Below the pieces are notes generated by a model that ran no database searches, was not told where the DNA came from, and saw only the letters and a list, made by a program, of their open reading frames with translations. Source: Desulfobulbus elongatus DSM 2908 (GTDB lineage Bacteria > Desulfobacterota > Desulfobulbia > Desulfobulbales > Desulfobulbaceae). From it: a stretch of DNA of 34,570 nt. Both the position numbers and the translations under genes were made by a program. Positions 27,796 through 34,570 of this stretch are shown piece by piece (the first letter of the stretch is position 1; every line of letters starts with the position of its first letter). The stretch spans positions 1-34,570 of the forward strand of contig NZ_JHZB01000037.1 in assembly GCF_000621145.1 (NCBI RefSeq), written 5' to 3'.

Positions 27796-27905
27796 GATTG
27801 AATCTCCATTGGTTGATATGAAATTAGTTCCGGTGGCGATGCCATGCCGGAGCGCAGACCTTTTATTGTTCGTTGTGGTCGGCCAATTTGGTCCAGCCAT
27901 GCTGG

Positions 27906-28622
27906 TTAGGCAGAAATACGCTGTATGTTGCGCTTGATCCGGTGGCGATGCCAGCAGTCAAGCATGTAGACCGATCCGTAAGGAAACACCGCCGCCAGCA
28001 CCATGAGCAGACTGCTCTTGGTGGCCAACGGCACCAGGTGTGGCTTGATGGCAAAGAAGCATTGGTATATTTGGTGGGCCTTTGCACCAAACTGGCTGGC
28101 CAACCGGCCGATGTTCTCAGGGGTACTCAAGCGGAACAAGACCAGATAGATGACATAGACCAGGAAGGCCTTGAGCAGGAGGGAGAGTGCCCGGCCGGAA
28201 AGCAGGGAGTTGACTGCCTTGCGGGTGATGTTGCCGACAAAGTAGCGACTGATATAGCTGCACATGAGGGTGTTGATGATCAGGGGCAGATAGGGGATGC
28301 AGCCAAAGAGCAGATGGCTGAACCAGTCGAGATGGAGGAAGACAAAGGGAAAGAGGTAGAAGTGGAACATCGGGAACAACAGCACCAGGGCAATCCCCTC
28401 GTTGAACCCGCTTTTCAATCCGATCTTGAAAAAATCGATGGTCCGCTCCAGGGTGAGGAACTCGGCCGGGATGTTTTGCCCCTTGCTCTCGATCACATAG
28501 AATTGCTGGATCTCGGAGATGGCACTGAGCAGGTTGACCGGCTTGTAGATCCGGCCGCTATCGGTGGTGATGATCTGGGCATTGGTGTCGTTTGCCCCTT
28601 TGGCTTCCCGTTCCCTGGTCAT
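27906..28622 (-). CDS. Polytopic membrane protein of unknown function (238 aa)
   Basis: ATG 28622 overlaps the stop of the upstream HD gene by one base. Residues 1-70 are soluble. Four hydrophobic segments follow at about 75-97, 102-123, 148-166 and 197-221, and the protein ends in a basic tail (RHRHRIKRNIQR-like). No motif is recognised. In SXT-like elements a membrane protein of similar size follows traI and traD; this may be a counterpart. Since the adjacent coupling ATPase has no membrane segments of its own, this protein could supply its membrane part. Both are inferences. Confidence 0.65.
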   Translation of the reverse strand: MTREREAKGANDTNAQIITTDSGRIYKPVNLLSAISEIQQFYVIESKGQNIPAEFLTLERTIDFFKIGLKSGFNEGIALVLLFPMFHFYLFPFVFLHLDWFSHLLFGCIPYLPLIINTLMCSYISRYFVGNITRKAVNSLLSGRALSLLLKAFLVYVIYLVLFRLSTPENIGRLASQFGAKAHQIYQCFFAIKPHLVPLATKSSLLMVLAAVFPYGSVYMLDCWHRHRIKRNIQRISA

Positions 28623-30040
28623 CAGCTCACCTGGTCACTGCCGGTATAGGGACTGACGCTGAGGATATCGCGGAGCAGCTCCGGCTTGGCTCGTTCCATC
28701 TCGGCAATGGAACCGAATGTCTCGGCATGGAAGGGGGTATAGTAGCCCCGCATCTCCTTGTTGAACTTCCTGGTCACCAGGAAGTAGCCACCGAAATAGG
28801 TGGCCTTGATCAAATGGGTGGCAATGACCTCATGCTGCTGTCGTAGCTGCTGAACAACACTGAACAGCACCTGGCGCATGGTGGGATCATCCTGGGCCAT
28901 GGTGGCGATCTCCATGCAGCCGGCCTCTTGGGCCTGCTTGCGGGCCACCTCTTCCAGCACCTTGACCTGGAAATAGACCAGACCATCGGTCATGGAGAAG
29001 GCGAGAAATCGCCGGCCATCAAGCCGGTTGATGTAGGGCTTGAGCATGGCCAGGTATCCGGTGGCATCGAACCAGCCTGAGATGTCCATCCGCTGGGGCG
29101 GCGCGATCTCTTCCCTACATGGAGCAGGATCAATGGATTCCCCGTAGATGTCTGCCTGCACCCGCTGCACCGCTTCCCGGGGTGATGGCTTCGGTGGCTT
29201 TTCTTTCGCTTCCTCTTCGTGCGACTCCTTGATTTCCTCGGTTGCCTCCACTCCCACCCAACGCTCCAGCTCCTGCTGCCGGGCCTGCTGATCAGCCTTC
29301 TTGAGGGTCTTGCCCAGCAGCCCCTCGGTCAGCTTGTGGTGCATTTTGATGGCCCGAAGGATGTCCTCCTTGCGGGAGAGTTCCTTAAATCCGGGGATGG
29401 CGGATATGATTGCGCCGGCGGCCAGAGGATGCTCGCCCAGGGCATAGAGCGAACCTCGTGCTGATTTCAGTTTACCCAGGTCATGACCCAGGGCCGCCAC
29501 CATGGTATCCGGGATTACATGCCAGGCCTGATGGTCGGAGAGCAGCTTGACCACCTGCTCGGCCACATTGAGGGAATGATTGAGGAGCGTGGTCTTGGAC
29601 AGAATTTGATAAGTGTTCTGCTCCCAGGCAGCTTCGACATCGCCCTGAACATCGACCACCGAAGGGCACTGCCCCTCACGGTCGAGCAGGCGAAGAATCT
29701 CCATGCACACCGCCCGCTGCCCGGGCGCTTGTTTGAAAAAGGACCAGGTTCGCAACTGGCTGGCAAAGGAGCGGGCGCGTGGATGCCGCAGTTCAACCTT
29801 CTCGATGCCTTCAGCAATCACCTGCTCATTCCGCCAAAGGTGGGCCAACTCGGAGATATGCTTCACCCCTTCTATCCGGGTGAATGACTTGGGCCGGACC
29901 CACCGCTGCGAGAGGGCGCTCAGGGTCATCTGCTCCAAGAACGAGGGCTCCTGCTCTTCACCCCGCAGCACCAGTATGCCGGCAACGCCCACCAACACCA
30001 AAGCCACCCCCAGGATGATCGTCGGCCAGATGCCCAGCAT
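28622..30040 (-). CDS. Membrane-anchored HD-domain protein
   Basis: A 472-residue protein. One N-terminal membrane segment (about 5-25) is followed by a soluble part with an HD hydrolase domain: H155 in LLNHSLNVAE, H186-D187 in ALGHDLGK, H204 in LGEHPLAAG and H234/H235 in IKMHHKLTEG. After a charged linker (EEEAKEKPPKPSPRE) comes a C-terminal domain with LDGRRFLAFSMTDGLVYFQ and ATYFGGYFLVTRKFNKEMRGYYTP. MOBH relaxases carry an HD domain with an HHH motif; that motif is absent, so this is not a standard relaxase. It may hydrolyse a nucleotide or nucleic acid in the same process as the coupling ATPase, to which it is fused by overlap (30040). Confidence 0.7.
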   Translation of the reverse strand: MLGIWPTIILGVALVLVGVAGILVLRGEEQEPSFLEQMTLSALSQRWVRPKSFTRIEGVKHISELAHLWRNEQVIAEGIEKVELRHPRARSFASQLRTWSFFKQAPGQRAVCMEILRLLDREGQCPSVVDVQGDVEAAWEQNTYQILSKTTLLNHSLNVAEQVVKLLSDHQAWHVIPDTMVAALGHDLGKLKSARGSLYALGEHPLAAGAIISAIPGFKELSRKEDILRAIKMHHKLTEGLLGKTLKKADQQARQQELERWVGVEATEEIKESHEEEAKEKPPKPSPREAVQRVQADIYGESIDPAPCREEIAPPQRMDISGWFDATGYLAMLKPYINRLDGRRFLAFSMTDGLVYFQVKVLEEVARKQAQEAGCMEIATMAQDDPTMRQVLFSVVQQLRQQHEVIATHLIKATYFGGYFLVTRKFNKEMRGYYTPFHAETFGSIAEMERAKPELLRDILSVSPYTGSDQVS

Positions 30041-31410
30041 CAGCCGCTCTTCACTTGCTTCTTGATGATCGTCTCACCGGCCAGGTCTGGAAAGACCACC
30101 TTGAGCCTCCCTTTCTCGACGTCGGCGGTCACTCCCTTGTAGGTCCCGGAGTAGGTGATGAGGAAGAGTTCACGGGGCTTCATCTTGAGGATCTCGCTCG
30201 GCTTGATCCGTACCTCTTCGGTCTCGCGGATGGCGACGTTGCCGCCCAGGGAGATGATGGGGGAAAATCGCTTCTCTTCGCCTAGGTGCTCGGAGACGTA
30301 GTTAGCGGTACTGGGATCCGGCACCCGCATGAACAGCTTGGTATTGCAGTTGTCGAGGATGGTATTGGCCCGGTCCTCGCCGACCTCGGCGTATAACTGG
30401 CTGATCGATTGACAGTATCCGTGGATGAACACTCCGGCCCCGCCAGCCTTGGCAAAGAGATCCTCAATCCCCTGGTAGAGCACTGACTGGGCCTCATCGA
30501 TGTGGAGCACCAACGAGGGAGTCACATTCCTGCCCGAGGAGTAGACCCGACCGACAAAGGCCTGGATCATGGAGATGATCACCTTGCCGGCTGTATAAGC
30601 GGCCCGTTTGGTCAACAGTGAGCCCAACTGCACCACCAGGATGATGCCCTTGCCCTCCTCCAGCCTTTGGATGAAGCGGTTCTCGTCGGCCTTGCCGATG
30701 ATCTTGCCGACATTGCCCGAGGTCAGCTCGGTGAGCGCCACCCGGAGCGAGCTGGCCACCTTGGAGTAATAGTCCGCCGGAGTCGAGAGGATCTTCTGAA
30801 TGTCCAAGGAGAGCTGCTTGGCCTCCGGGCTGTCGATGTAGTCGATCTTCTCCTTGAGCTGCTCCAGGTCCTGGTGGCTGATATGGTTCTTGATGTCGTT
30901 GAGGTTGAACGAGGGCTTATGCCCGGCCTGCTCGGCCAGCATAATGAGCGCCTGAACCACCACCAGGCTGACCTCGTAGGCCACGCCGAAGAAATACGGT
31001 TCCCGGCCGATGGCCACCCCGGCGGTGATATGGGCCACCAGTTCCTCGGGCATGTAATAGGACGATAAGGGATCAAGGATGGCGCTGTATTGGGGAAAGA
31101 TCGGGGTGATCAGCATCAGGTCGTCGAGCCGGTCGGTCTCGTGGGCCAGTTGGGTAATTTTGGAAAACAGATCGATGTCGCCCTTGGGATCGATGGCCAC
31201 CACCGAATACCCCTTGCAGATATCCTGCTCGATGATGTGCTCCATGATCCGGGTCTTGCCGACCCGGGTGGTGCCGAAGCACCAGAAATGGCCCTTGCGG
31301 TGACTGTCGGGCACACCCAGTTCCATGACCGTCTGGGGATGATCAAGATGCACGCCTTGTCCAATATGGGTCCAGGGCATCTTCAGCTCTGCCTGTTCTT
31401 GCGACTTCAT
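30040..31410 (-). CDS. TraD-like coupling ATPase (VirD4/TraG superfamily)
   Basis: A 456-residue ATPase. Walker A GTTRVGKTR (46-54), the DPKGDIDL block (74-81), Walker B VLHIDEAQ (301-308) and GYCQSISQLYAEVGEDRANTILDNCNTKLFMRVPDPSTANYVSEHLGE are features of type IV coupling proteins. GTTRVGKTR with DIxxGxxVVxxDPKGD matches the TraD type of SXT/PFGI-like conjugative elements. Unlike those proteins it has no N-terminal membrane segments, and is shorter. Coupling ATPases deliver relaxase-bound DNA or proteins to a secretion channel. ATG 31410 overlaps the upstream stop (ATGA). Confidence 0.82.
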   Translation of the reverse strand: MKSQEQAELKMPWTHIGQGVHLDHPQTVMELGVPDSHRKGHFWCFGTTRVGKTRIMEHIIEQDICKGYSVVAIDPKGDIDLFSKITQLAHETDRLDDLMLITPIFPQYSAILDPLSSYYMPEELVAHITAGVAIGREPYFFGVAYEVSLVVVQALIMLAEQAGHKPSFNLNDIKNHISHQDLEQLKEKIDYIDSPEAKQLSLDIQKILSTPADYYSKVASSLRVALTELTSGNVGKIIGKADENRFIQRLEEGKGIILVVQLGSLLTKRAAYTAGKVIISMIQAFVGRVYSSGRNVTPSLVLHIDEAQSVLYQGIEDLFAKAGGAGVFIHGYCQSISQLYAEVGEDRANTILDNCNTKLFMRVPDPSTANYVSEHLGEEKRFSPIISLGGNVAIRETEEVRIKPSEILKMKPRELFLITYSGTYKGVTADVEKGRLKVVFPDLAGETIIKKQVKSG

Positions 31411-32147
31411 GGCAAGGCCTTGACGATCCGGACCTCGATTCGTTCCTGGAGTTCTCGGTCAACGGCAATGATCACCTCTCTTGGCAACTTCCTCGTGGTC
31501 AGAACAATACTCTTGTGGCCGACGTAGCGTTTCAGGCAGCGAAGTTGAAATCGATGAGCCGCATCGCCCAGATGATGGCGGAGCAGATTCTCGGTCAGGG
31601 TCTTCGAGACCCGGTCCAAAATGACTTTGGTACGAGGAGTACCATTCACCAGCACCGGTTCGACCCGGCGCAGGTGGAAGGCCCGGCGTTGGCCTGGCTG
31701 CAACCGGCCGGCATGGCGTTCATGCAGGCCGATCCGGTTGAGGGGACAGGTGGCGATGATCGGTTCGTTGGCGAGAATCTCGGTTTCAACCAGGAGATGG
31801 TCACCGGCCCTGTTGCGGACGACTTCGCCCCAGAGCAGGCGCCGCTCAAACGATTTGAGCAAGCGGACCTGCTTGATGACTGCGGCCGTGGCCAGGTGGT
31901 TTTCCAGAATGGTTATGAATTGATTGCGGGAGAGGACAGCGGGAAGGTCGAGGATGCGTTGAACGGGAAGTCCGTTTCTCTTGCCGTAGGCCACAACCTC
32001 CAGTTGCATTCCTTCCCGAAGAAAAACCATGACCTCCTGCCGGTACCACTGGGAGAGCTGTCGAGCGAAAGCGGATTCTATTTCCTGAATGACTTCGGCT
32101 GTGGAAAGGGTGTACCGACTGGCTAAAGACAGAATGATGGACTGCAT
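31407..32147 (-). CDS. NusA-like protein (possible S1/KH RNA-binding factor)
   Basis: A 246-residue protein, first gene of the minus-strand operon; AAGGAG ten bases before ATG 32147. The order of elements recalls NusA: a helical N-terminus (SRYTLSTAEVIQEIESAFARQLSQWY), an S1-like barrel (about 105-178: LLWGEVVRNRAGDHLLVETE, then GRLQPGQRRAFHLRRVEPV), the strand-turn ILDRVSKTLTENLLRHHL (compare LSRTHPEFLKRLF), and a KH-like end ending EVRIVKALP. Identity to NusA is low, and I rely on spacing, so this is a hypothesis. It might be an element-borne antitermination or RNA-binding factor for its own operon. Confidence 0.45.
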   Translation of the reverse strand: MQSIILSLASRYTLSTAEVIQEIESAFARQLSQWYRQEVMVFLREGMQLEVVAYGKRNGLPVQRILDLPAVLSRNQFITILENHLATAAVIKQVRLLKSFERRLLWGEVVRNRAGDHLLVETEILANEPIIATCPLNRIGLHERHAGRLQPGQRRAFHLRRVEPVLVNGTPRTKVILDRVSKTLTENLLRHHLGDAAHRFQLRCLKRYVGHKSIVLTTRKLPREVIIAVDRELQERIEVRIVKALP

Positions 32148-32166
32148 ACGTAATCATCTCCTTGTG

Positions 32167-32209
32167 AAAAGAAGAAAAGGCGACCGTTCCAATCGGTCTC
32201 TCTTCTTTT
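32167..32209 (-). promoter_or_regulatory. Inverted repeat in the leader of the coupling-ATPase operon
   Basis: An imperfect 43-bp dyad: AAAAGAAGA (32167-32175) with TCTTCTTTT (32201-32209) outside, GACCG (32182-32186) with CGGTC (32194-32198) inside. On the minus strand it ends 3 bases before the AAGGAG of the first gene, and a T-rich run follows the inner stem, so it could act as an attenuator or hide the ribosome site. Confidence 0.45.
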
Positions 32210-32523
32210 TTCAGGGGTGATGACATCGCACCTGCAGCGTGACATCGTTTTGGGGGCAGTTGAGAAGGAAAAAAGGGGGCGTTTCAGGGGGAGGCTGGAA
32301 GAATATTCACCGGGAAACGGAAGGTGGCGATGCGTTCAACTTGCTGTATTTAAGGTGAATCTGACGGTTTGTAGCCACTGAAAAGTCTCCATCTGCAATG
32401 GGCTTCATTTTTTTTCGACAATTCTATTTGGTAAGAGAAAATCGGTGGTTTGGAATGGCGCGGCTTTGCCTGAATTACTCGAAAGAGCCGACTTCTGACT
32501 GTTTGCCTCTTTATCTCTATTCC

Positions 32524-32563
32524 AAAAAAAAATGCCCGATGCAAGGTGCACGTTGCACCGGGC
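32524..32563 (-). terminator. Intrinsic terminator of the minus-strand candidate RNA
   Basis: On the minus strand GCCCGGTGCAA (32563-32553) pairs with TTGCATCGGGC (32544-32534), 11 bp with one G-U, loop of 8 bases, followed by nine T after one A (32532-32524). The G-U pair forms on this strand only, so the direction is minus. Confidence 0.85.
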
Positions 32564-32857
32564 GATTATGATGGACGATTTCAGGGCTCCACCTCCATGC
32601 AGGTGAATAACGCAGCTTTCGGTCATGGGTGTGGCCCTTGCCCATTGAGCAATGAAGTCACTCTGCGCATAGCAGAGCACCGGCGTTCTCTTCCCTCATC
32701 GCCTATGCAGGGGCAATAAGTTGGCATGGTGCCACGAAAAAGAACCATCGTTGCCTTGATATGCTCTCGTCTTTACAATAGTTGTTCGAATCCTTGCCGG
32801 TGTCGGCGGCACAGAGGGAGGATAGGCACAAGGCTAAGACAATGATGGGGATGATGG
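32533..32857 (-). ncRNA. Candidate structured RNA with own promoter and terminator
   Basis: On the minus strand a promoter (32892-32864) and an intrinsic terminator (32563-32524) bracket about 325 bases with no convincing open frame that ends before the terminator. Internal pairings can be drawn: CTCTGC-TATGC-GCAGAG, GGCG...CGCC, TTGCCC with GGGCAA, and CATTG-CT-CAATG. I do not recognise an Rfam family (not tmRNA, 6S, RNase P). It may instead be the remains of a gene. Confidence 0.35.
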
Positions 32858-32863
32858 ATGATT

Positions 32864-32892
32864 ATCATATCGCAAACCTGGGAGGTAACCAA
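32864..32892 (-). promoter_or_regulatory. Sigma-70-like promoter, minus strand
   Basis: TTGGTT (32892-32887) and TATGAT (32869-32864) are separated by 17 bases on the minus strand. The predicted start is about 32857. It points into the candidate RNA. Confidence 0.5.
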
Positions 32893-32924
32893 GGGGCGAT
32901 GAGTAAAATTCCTTGCCCCCCTCA

Positions 32925-32947
32925 TTGTTATTATTTATTAATAACAA
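32925..32947. repeat. AT-rich palindrome
   Basis: TTGTTATTA (32925-32933) and TAATAACAA (32939-32947), perfect, 5-base spacer. It lies about 85 bases before the nuclease start and behind the minus-strand promoter, so it may be an operator between two divergent units. Confidence 0.7.
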
Positions 32948-33032
32948 AGGAATAGGTAATCTTACCGGGGTTGCTTTCTTGGCGGTGATACAGTAGACAA
33001 CTAAGAACTATCACTCAACAAGGGAGACCCGC

Positions 33033-33865
33033 ATGCGCTGTTCCCGCCTCACCCTTCTTTTCCTCCTCTTCGCCATACCGGCCACCTGCTTCTCCTGGCC
33101 CACCAAAGTCGTTTCCGTTGCCGATGGCGATACCATCACCGTACTGTATAACGGTCAACAAAAAGAAGTCAGGTTGTATGGGATAGATTGCCCGGAGAAA
33201 AAGCAGAAATCACGGTCAATAGGCAAAGGTTTTAACCACTGCTTTGGTTGCCGGTCGGGGTGTTGAAGTTGAGCAGAAGGATATTGATCAGTATAAGCGG
33301 ATTGTTGGCTTGGTGAAAGTTGATGGTCAAAGCCTCAGTGAGTTGACCATTCAGAACGGCTATGCGTGGGTATACACGAAATACTGCAAAGAGAAGTCCT
33401 GTTCTGACTGGGTGAAGGCTGAAGGAGTTGCCAGGCAGCAGAAGAAAGGGATATGGGCTGATCCTGGTACCATTCCACCTTGGGAGTGGCGAGCAGCATA
33501 GAGGGGAGACAAGCAAGAACAGGAGACAATGCCAGTCATCATGATTGGTGAAAACAAACCTGTTGGTGTTGGTTCATCTAGTGTCCTGTTTGGTTAATTT
33601 CGTCTTTTAATTTTCAAGGAACTTCTGAAGCTGTATGTCAGAATTGCGAGGTTAGAAGAAGGAAGACTGCGCCTAAAACCCTTGAAATTGCATGATTGAA
33701 CTAACCGCACGGGACACTAGTGGACAATATCGATGTGACGGTAGAACCTATTGCTCGCAAATGACCTCATGCGATGAGGCGAAGTTCTTCTTGAGGAATT
33801 GTCCTGGCGTGAAGATGGATGGAAATGATGATGGGATTCCTTGTGAGAGGCAGTGGTGTCGTTGA
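33033..33865 (+). pseudogene. Exported SNase-Excalibur nuclease, broken by frameshift, stops and an insertion
   Basis: Frame 1 from ATG 33033: signal peptide (residues 1-21, ending ATCFSW), then VADGDTITVLYNGQQKEVRLYGIDCPE with SNase active-site D, R and E. After CPEKKQ (to 33206) the frame shifts by one base. In the next frame the sequence continues NHGQ, TAG (33220-33222), AKVLTTALVAGRGVEVEQ, the second active-site Arg in YKRIVGLV, to WEWRAA, TAG (33499-33501), then a linker ENKPVGVGSSS to 33580. A 137-bp insertion interrupts it. After that SGQYRCDGRTYCSQMTSCDEAKFFLRNCPG...CERQWCR runs to TGA 33863-33865, an Excalibur (calcium-binding-like) domain. Two stops, a frameshift and an insertion show that the gene is dead. 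Confidence 0.88.
33581..33717. mobile_element. 137-bp MITE-like element in the nuclease pseudogene (IS630-type TA duplication)
   Basis: Ends are GTGTCCTGTTTGGTTA (33581-33596) and TAACCGCACGGGACAC (33702-33717), 13 of 16 bases complementary, beginning GTGTCC. The arms extend inward with AATTTTCAAGG and CCTTGAAATT, so the whole element is a large imperfect hairpin. TA flanks it on both sides (33579-33580, 33718-33719) within a C-TA-G target, the pattern of IS630/Tc1-type elements. Removing 139 bases joins TCT-AGT-GGA-CAA in frame. It encodes no protein. Confidence 0.85.
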
Positions 33866-34069
33866 TAGTAAGTTACGGTTTGATTGGTTCACTATTGGAA
33901 CAATATTGACTTTCTGCTTCGCCCATTTTCCCCTGATTTTCTCCACTTAAGGCAGGTGTCCAATTTCTGATCATCCTTCAAAATTGCATCATGACCAGAA
34001 ACTGAAAAATAATCTGTTGGGCGTTGCAAAATCAAATATATAGCACATAGACCGTTTGGATTGGCTTAA

Positions 34070-34339
34070 ATGACGCAAGCAATTACAAGAGAGAGGCTAT
34101 CGGACTTACTGATAGATCCACGTGAGGATCTCAACTTTGAGGTCAAGAATTGGCTAGATCTTCAGAATAGCAATGAGGATAAAGCGACATTTGCGAAGGC
34201 TGTCTTAGCCCTTGCCAACCATGGCGGTGGCTTTATTGCTTTGGGCCTCTTCGAAACTGATTCGAGGATTGTTGAAGCAGAGGGACGGCCAGCAACATTT
34301 GAGGTTCATCCGGCAAATGCGTACCCGACTGCGGAATGA
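34070..34339 (+). pseudogene. AlbA_2 (Schlafen-type, AAA_4) domain protein, truncated
   Basis: The first ~75 residues are a typical AlbA_2 start: DPREDLNFEVKNWLDL with E-x-K, then DKATFAKAVLALANHGGGFIALGLFE. Complete family members run to about 350-500 residues. Here the frame ends at residue 89, 70 bases before an ISL3 transposase start, so insertion of that element probably cut the gene. The sequence after about EGRPATFEVHPANAY no longer looks like the family. AlbA_2 proteins occur in defence and regulatory loci. No good ribosome site precedes ATG 34070. Confidence 0.65.
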
Positions 34340-34408
34340 GTGGCGAAGTGACATGGCATGAGAGATGTTGTCTGGTGACCAAACCCGACAACAAAAGGAG
34401 TCTCAGCC

Positions 34409-34570
34409 ATGTCACAAACACTTTTATACCATGCTTTTGGCATCAAGGGCGTCACCTATCGCAACACCCAACTTCTTGGCAATGCGCTCATCTTCTCTGT
34501 TGAAACGACCAGCCGCCATGTTGTCTGTCCAACCTGCGGGTATCGGTATTGCCATTTCAAAGGGAGGAAC
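34409..34570 (+). CDS. ISL3-family transposase, N-terminal part (runs out of the window)
   Basis: ATG 34409 follows AAAGGAG (34394-34400). The 54 visible residues begin MSQTLLYHAFGIKGVTYR and include the zinc-finger CPTCGYRYC after HVV, as in ISL3/IS1165-type transposases. The frame is open at the window end. The left end of the element should lie between about 34320 and 34350, where the AlbA_2 gene stops resembling its family; I could not fix the inverted repeat. Confidence 0.85.
   Translation, partial: MSQTLLYHAFGIKGVTYRNTQLLGNALIFSVETTSRHVVCPTCGYRYCHFKGRN

Larger units (their letters stand above)
32210..33032. other. Gene-poor region between the operon and the nuclease pseudogene
   Basis: About 820 bases without a supported protein gene. 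It holds a candidate minus-strand RNA (32533-32857), an AT-rich palindrome (32925-32947) and, before the nuclease, a direct repeat TGACATCG at about 32220 and 32240. A minus-strand frame near 32840-32710 reads like a signal peptide (IIVLALCLSSLCAADTG) but lacks a start codon and ends soon, so it is at most a gene remnant. Confidence 0.5.

Noticed and set aside
28622-30040. MOBH relaxase
   Set aside because: The HHH motif and the surrounding conserved segment are absent; only a general HD domain is supported.
32405-32680. Minus-strand 91-codon open frame
   Set aside because: It runs through a strong terminator (32524-32563), has no ribosome site, and resembles nothing.
32784-32798. GTTCGAATCCT followed by TGCC, similar to the T arm of tRNA-Arg, as a possible second attachment site
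   Set aside because: Only 11 bases match, it does not continue to the acceptor end, and this string is common to many tRNA T loops.
32977-32995. TGGCGGTGATA, identical to a lambda operator half-site, before the nuclease
   Set aside because: Only one half-site is present, there is no CI-like repressor gene in the window, and 11 bases can match by chance.

Overview
The window looks like a chromosomal segment of a GC-rich, anaerobic, Gram-negative bacterium, most likely of the Desulfobacterota (Desulfobulbus-like). That placement is an inference from gene content: a ferredoxin-linked 2-oxoacid oxidoreductase cluster with two phenylacetate-CoA ligases and a Liv transporter, a 2-hydroxyacyl-CoA dehydratase-type activase, LptG, and tandem glgC genes. 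No marker gene fixes the taxon.

Layout. 1-332: the 3' end of an IS5-type transposase. 499-7131: housekeeping genes (thpR, tRNA-Cys, rnc overlapping a radical SAM gene, an ABC-F ATPase, an exported protein of unknown function). 7333-17695: one long co-oriented cluster, iorA-iorB-paaK-ACT-livK-livH-livM-livG-livF-paaK, which I read as uptake and ferredoxin-dependent oxidation of aromatic (or branched-chain) amino acids, with arylacetate/aryl-CoA interconversion. A strong intrinsic terminator between livK and livH probably makes the binding protein more abundant than the permease. 17922-18891: a periplasmic FKBP isomerase and a 43-residue Cys/Lys-rich protein. 18942-21471 (minus strand): lptG, a ten-cysteine protein and a short BadF/HgdC-type activase, all start/stop coupled. 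21898-25630: a DHH phosphoesterase and two coupled glgC-like genes, the first with a degraded catalytic motif.

From 25759 onward is an accessory region with lower and more variable GC. A tRNA-Arg(CCT) is followed at once by a tyrosine integrase, so an integrated element begins here. Convergent with the integrase, on the minus strand, lie an HU protein, two unrecognised proteins (one with several membrane segments), a membrane-anchored HD-domain protein, a TraD-like coupling ATPase and a protein with a NusA-like S1/KH layout. No relaxase or type IV secretion channel is visible. Beyond this operon is a gene-poor stretch with a candidate minus-strand RNA that has its own promoter and terminator.

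Next comes a broken nuclease gene (SNase + Excalibur) carrying a 137-bp MITE-like insertion in its linker. Removing the insertion with one TA copy rejoins the reading frame exactly. The window ends with an AlbA_2 (Schlafen-type) gene cut short next to the left part of an ISL3-family element. No CRISPR array or rRNA was seen.
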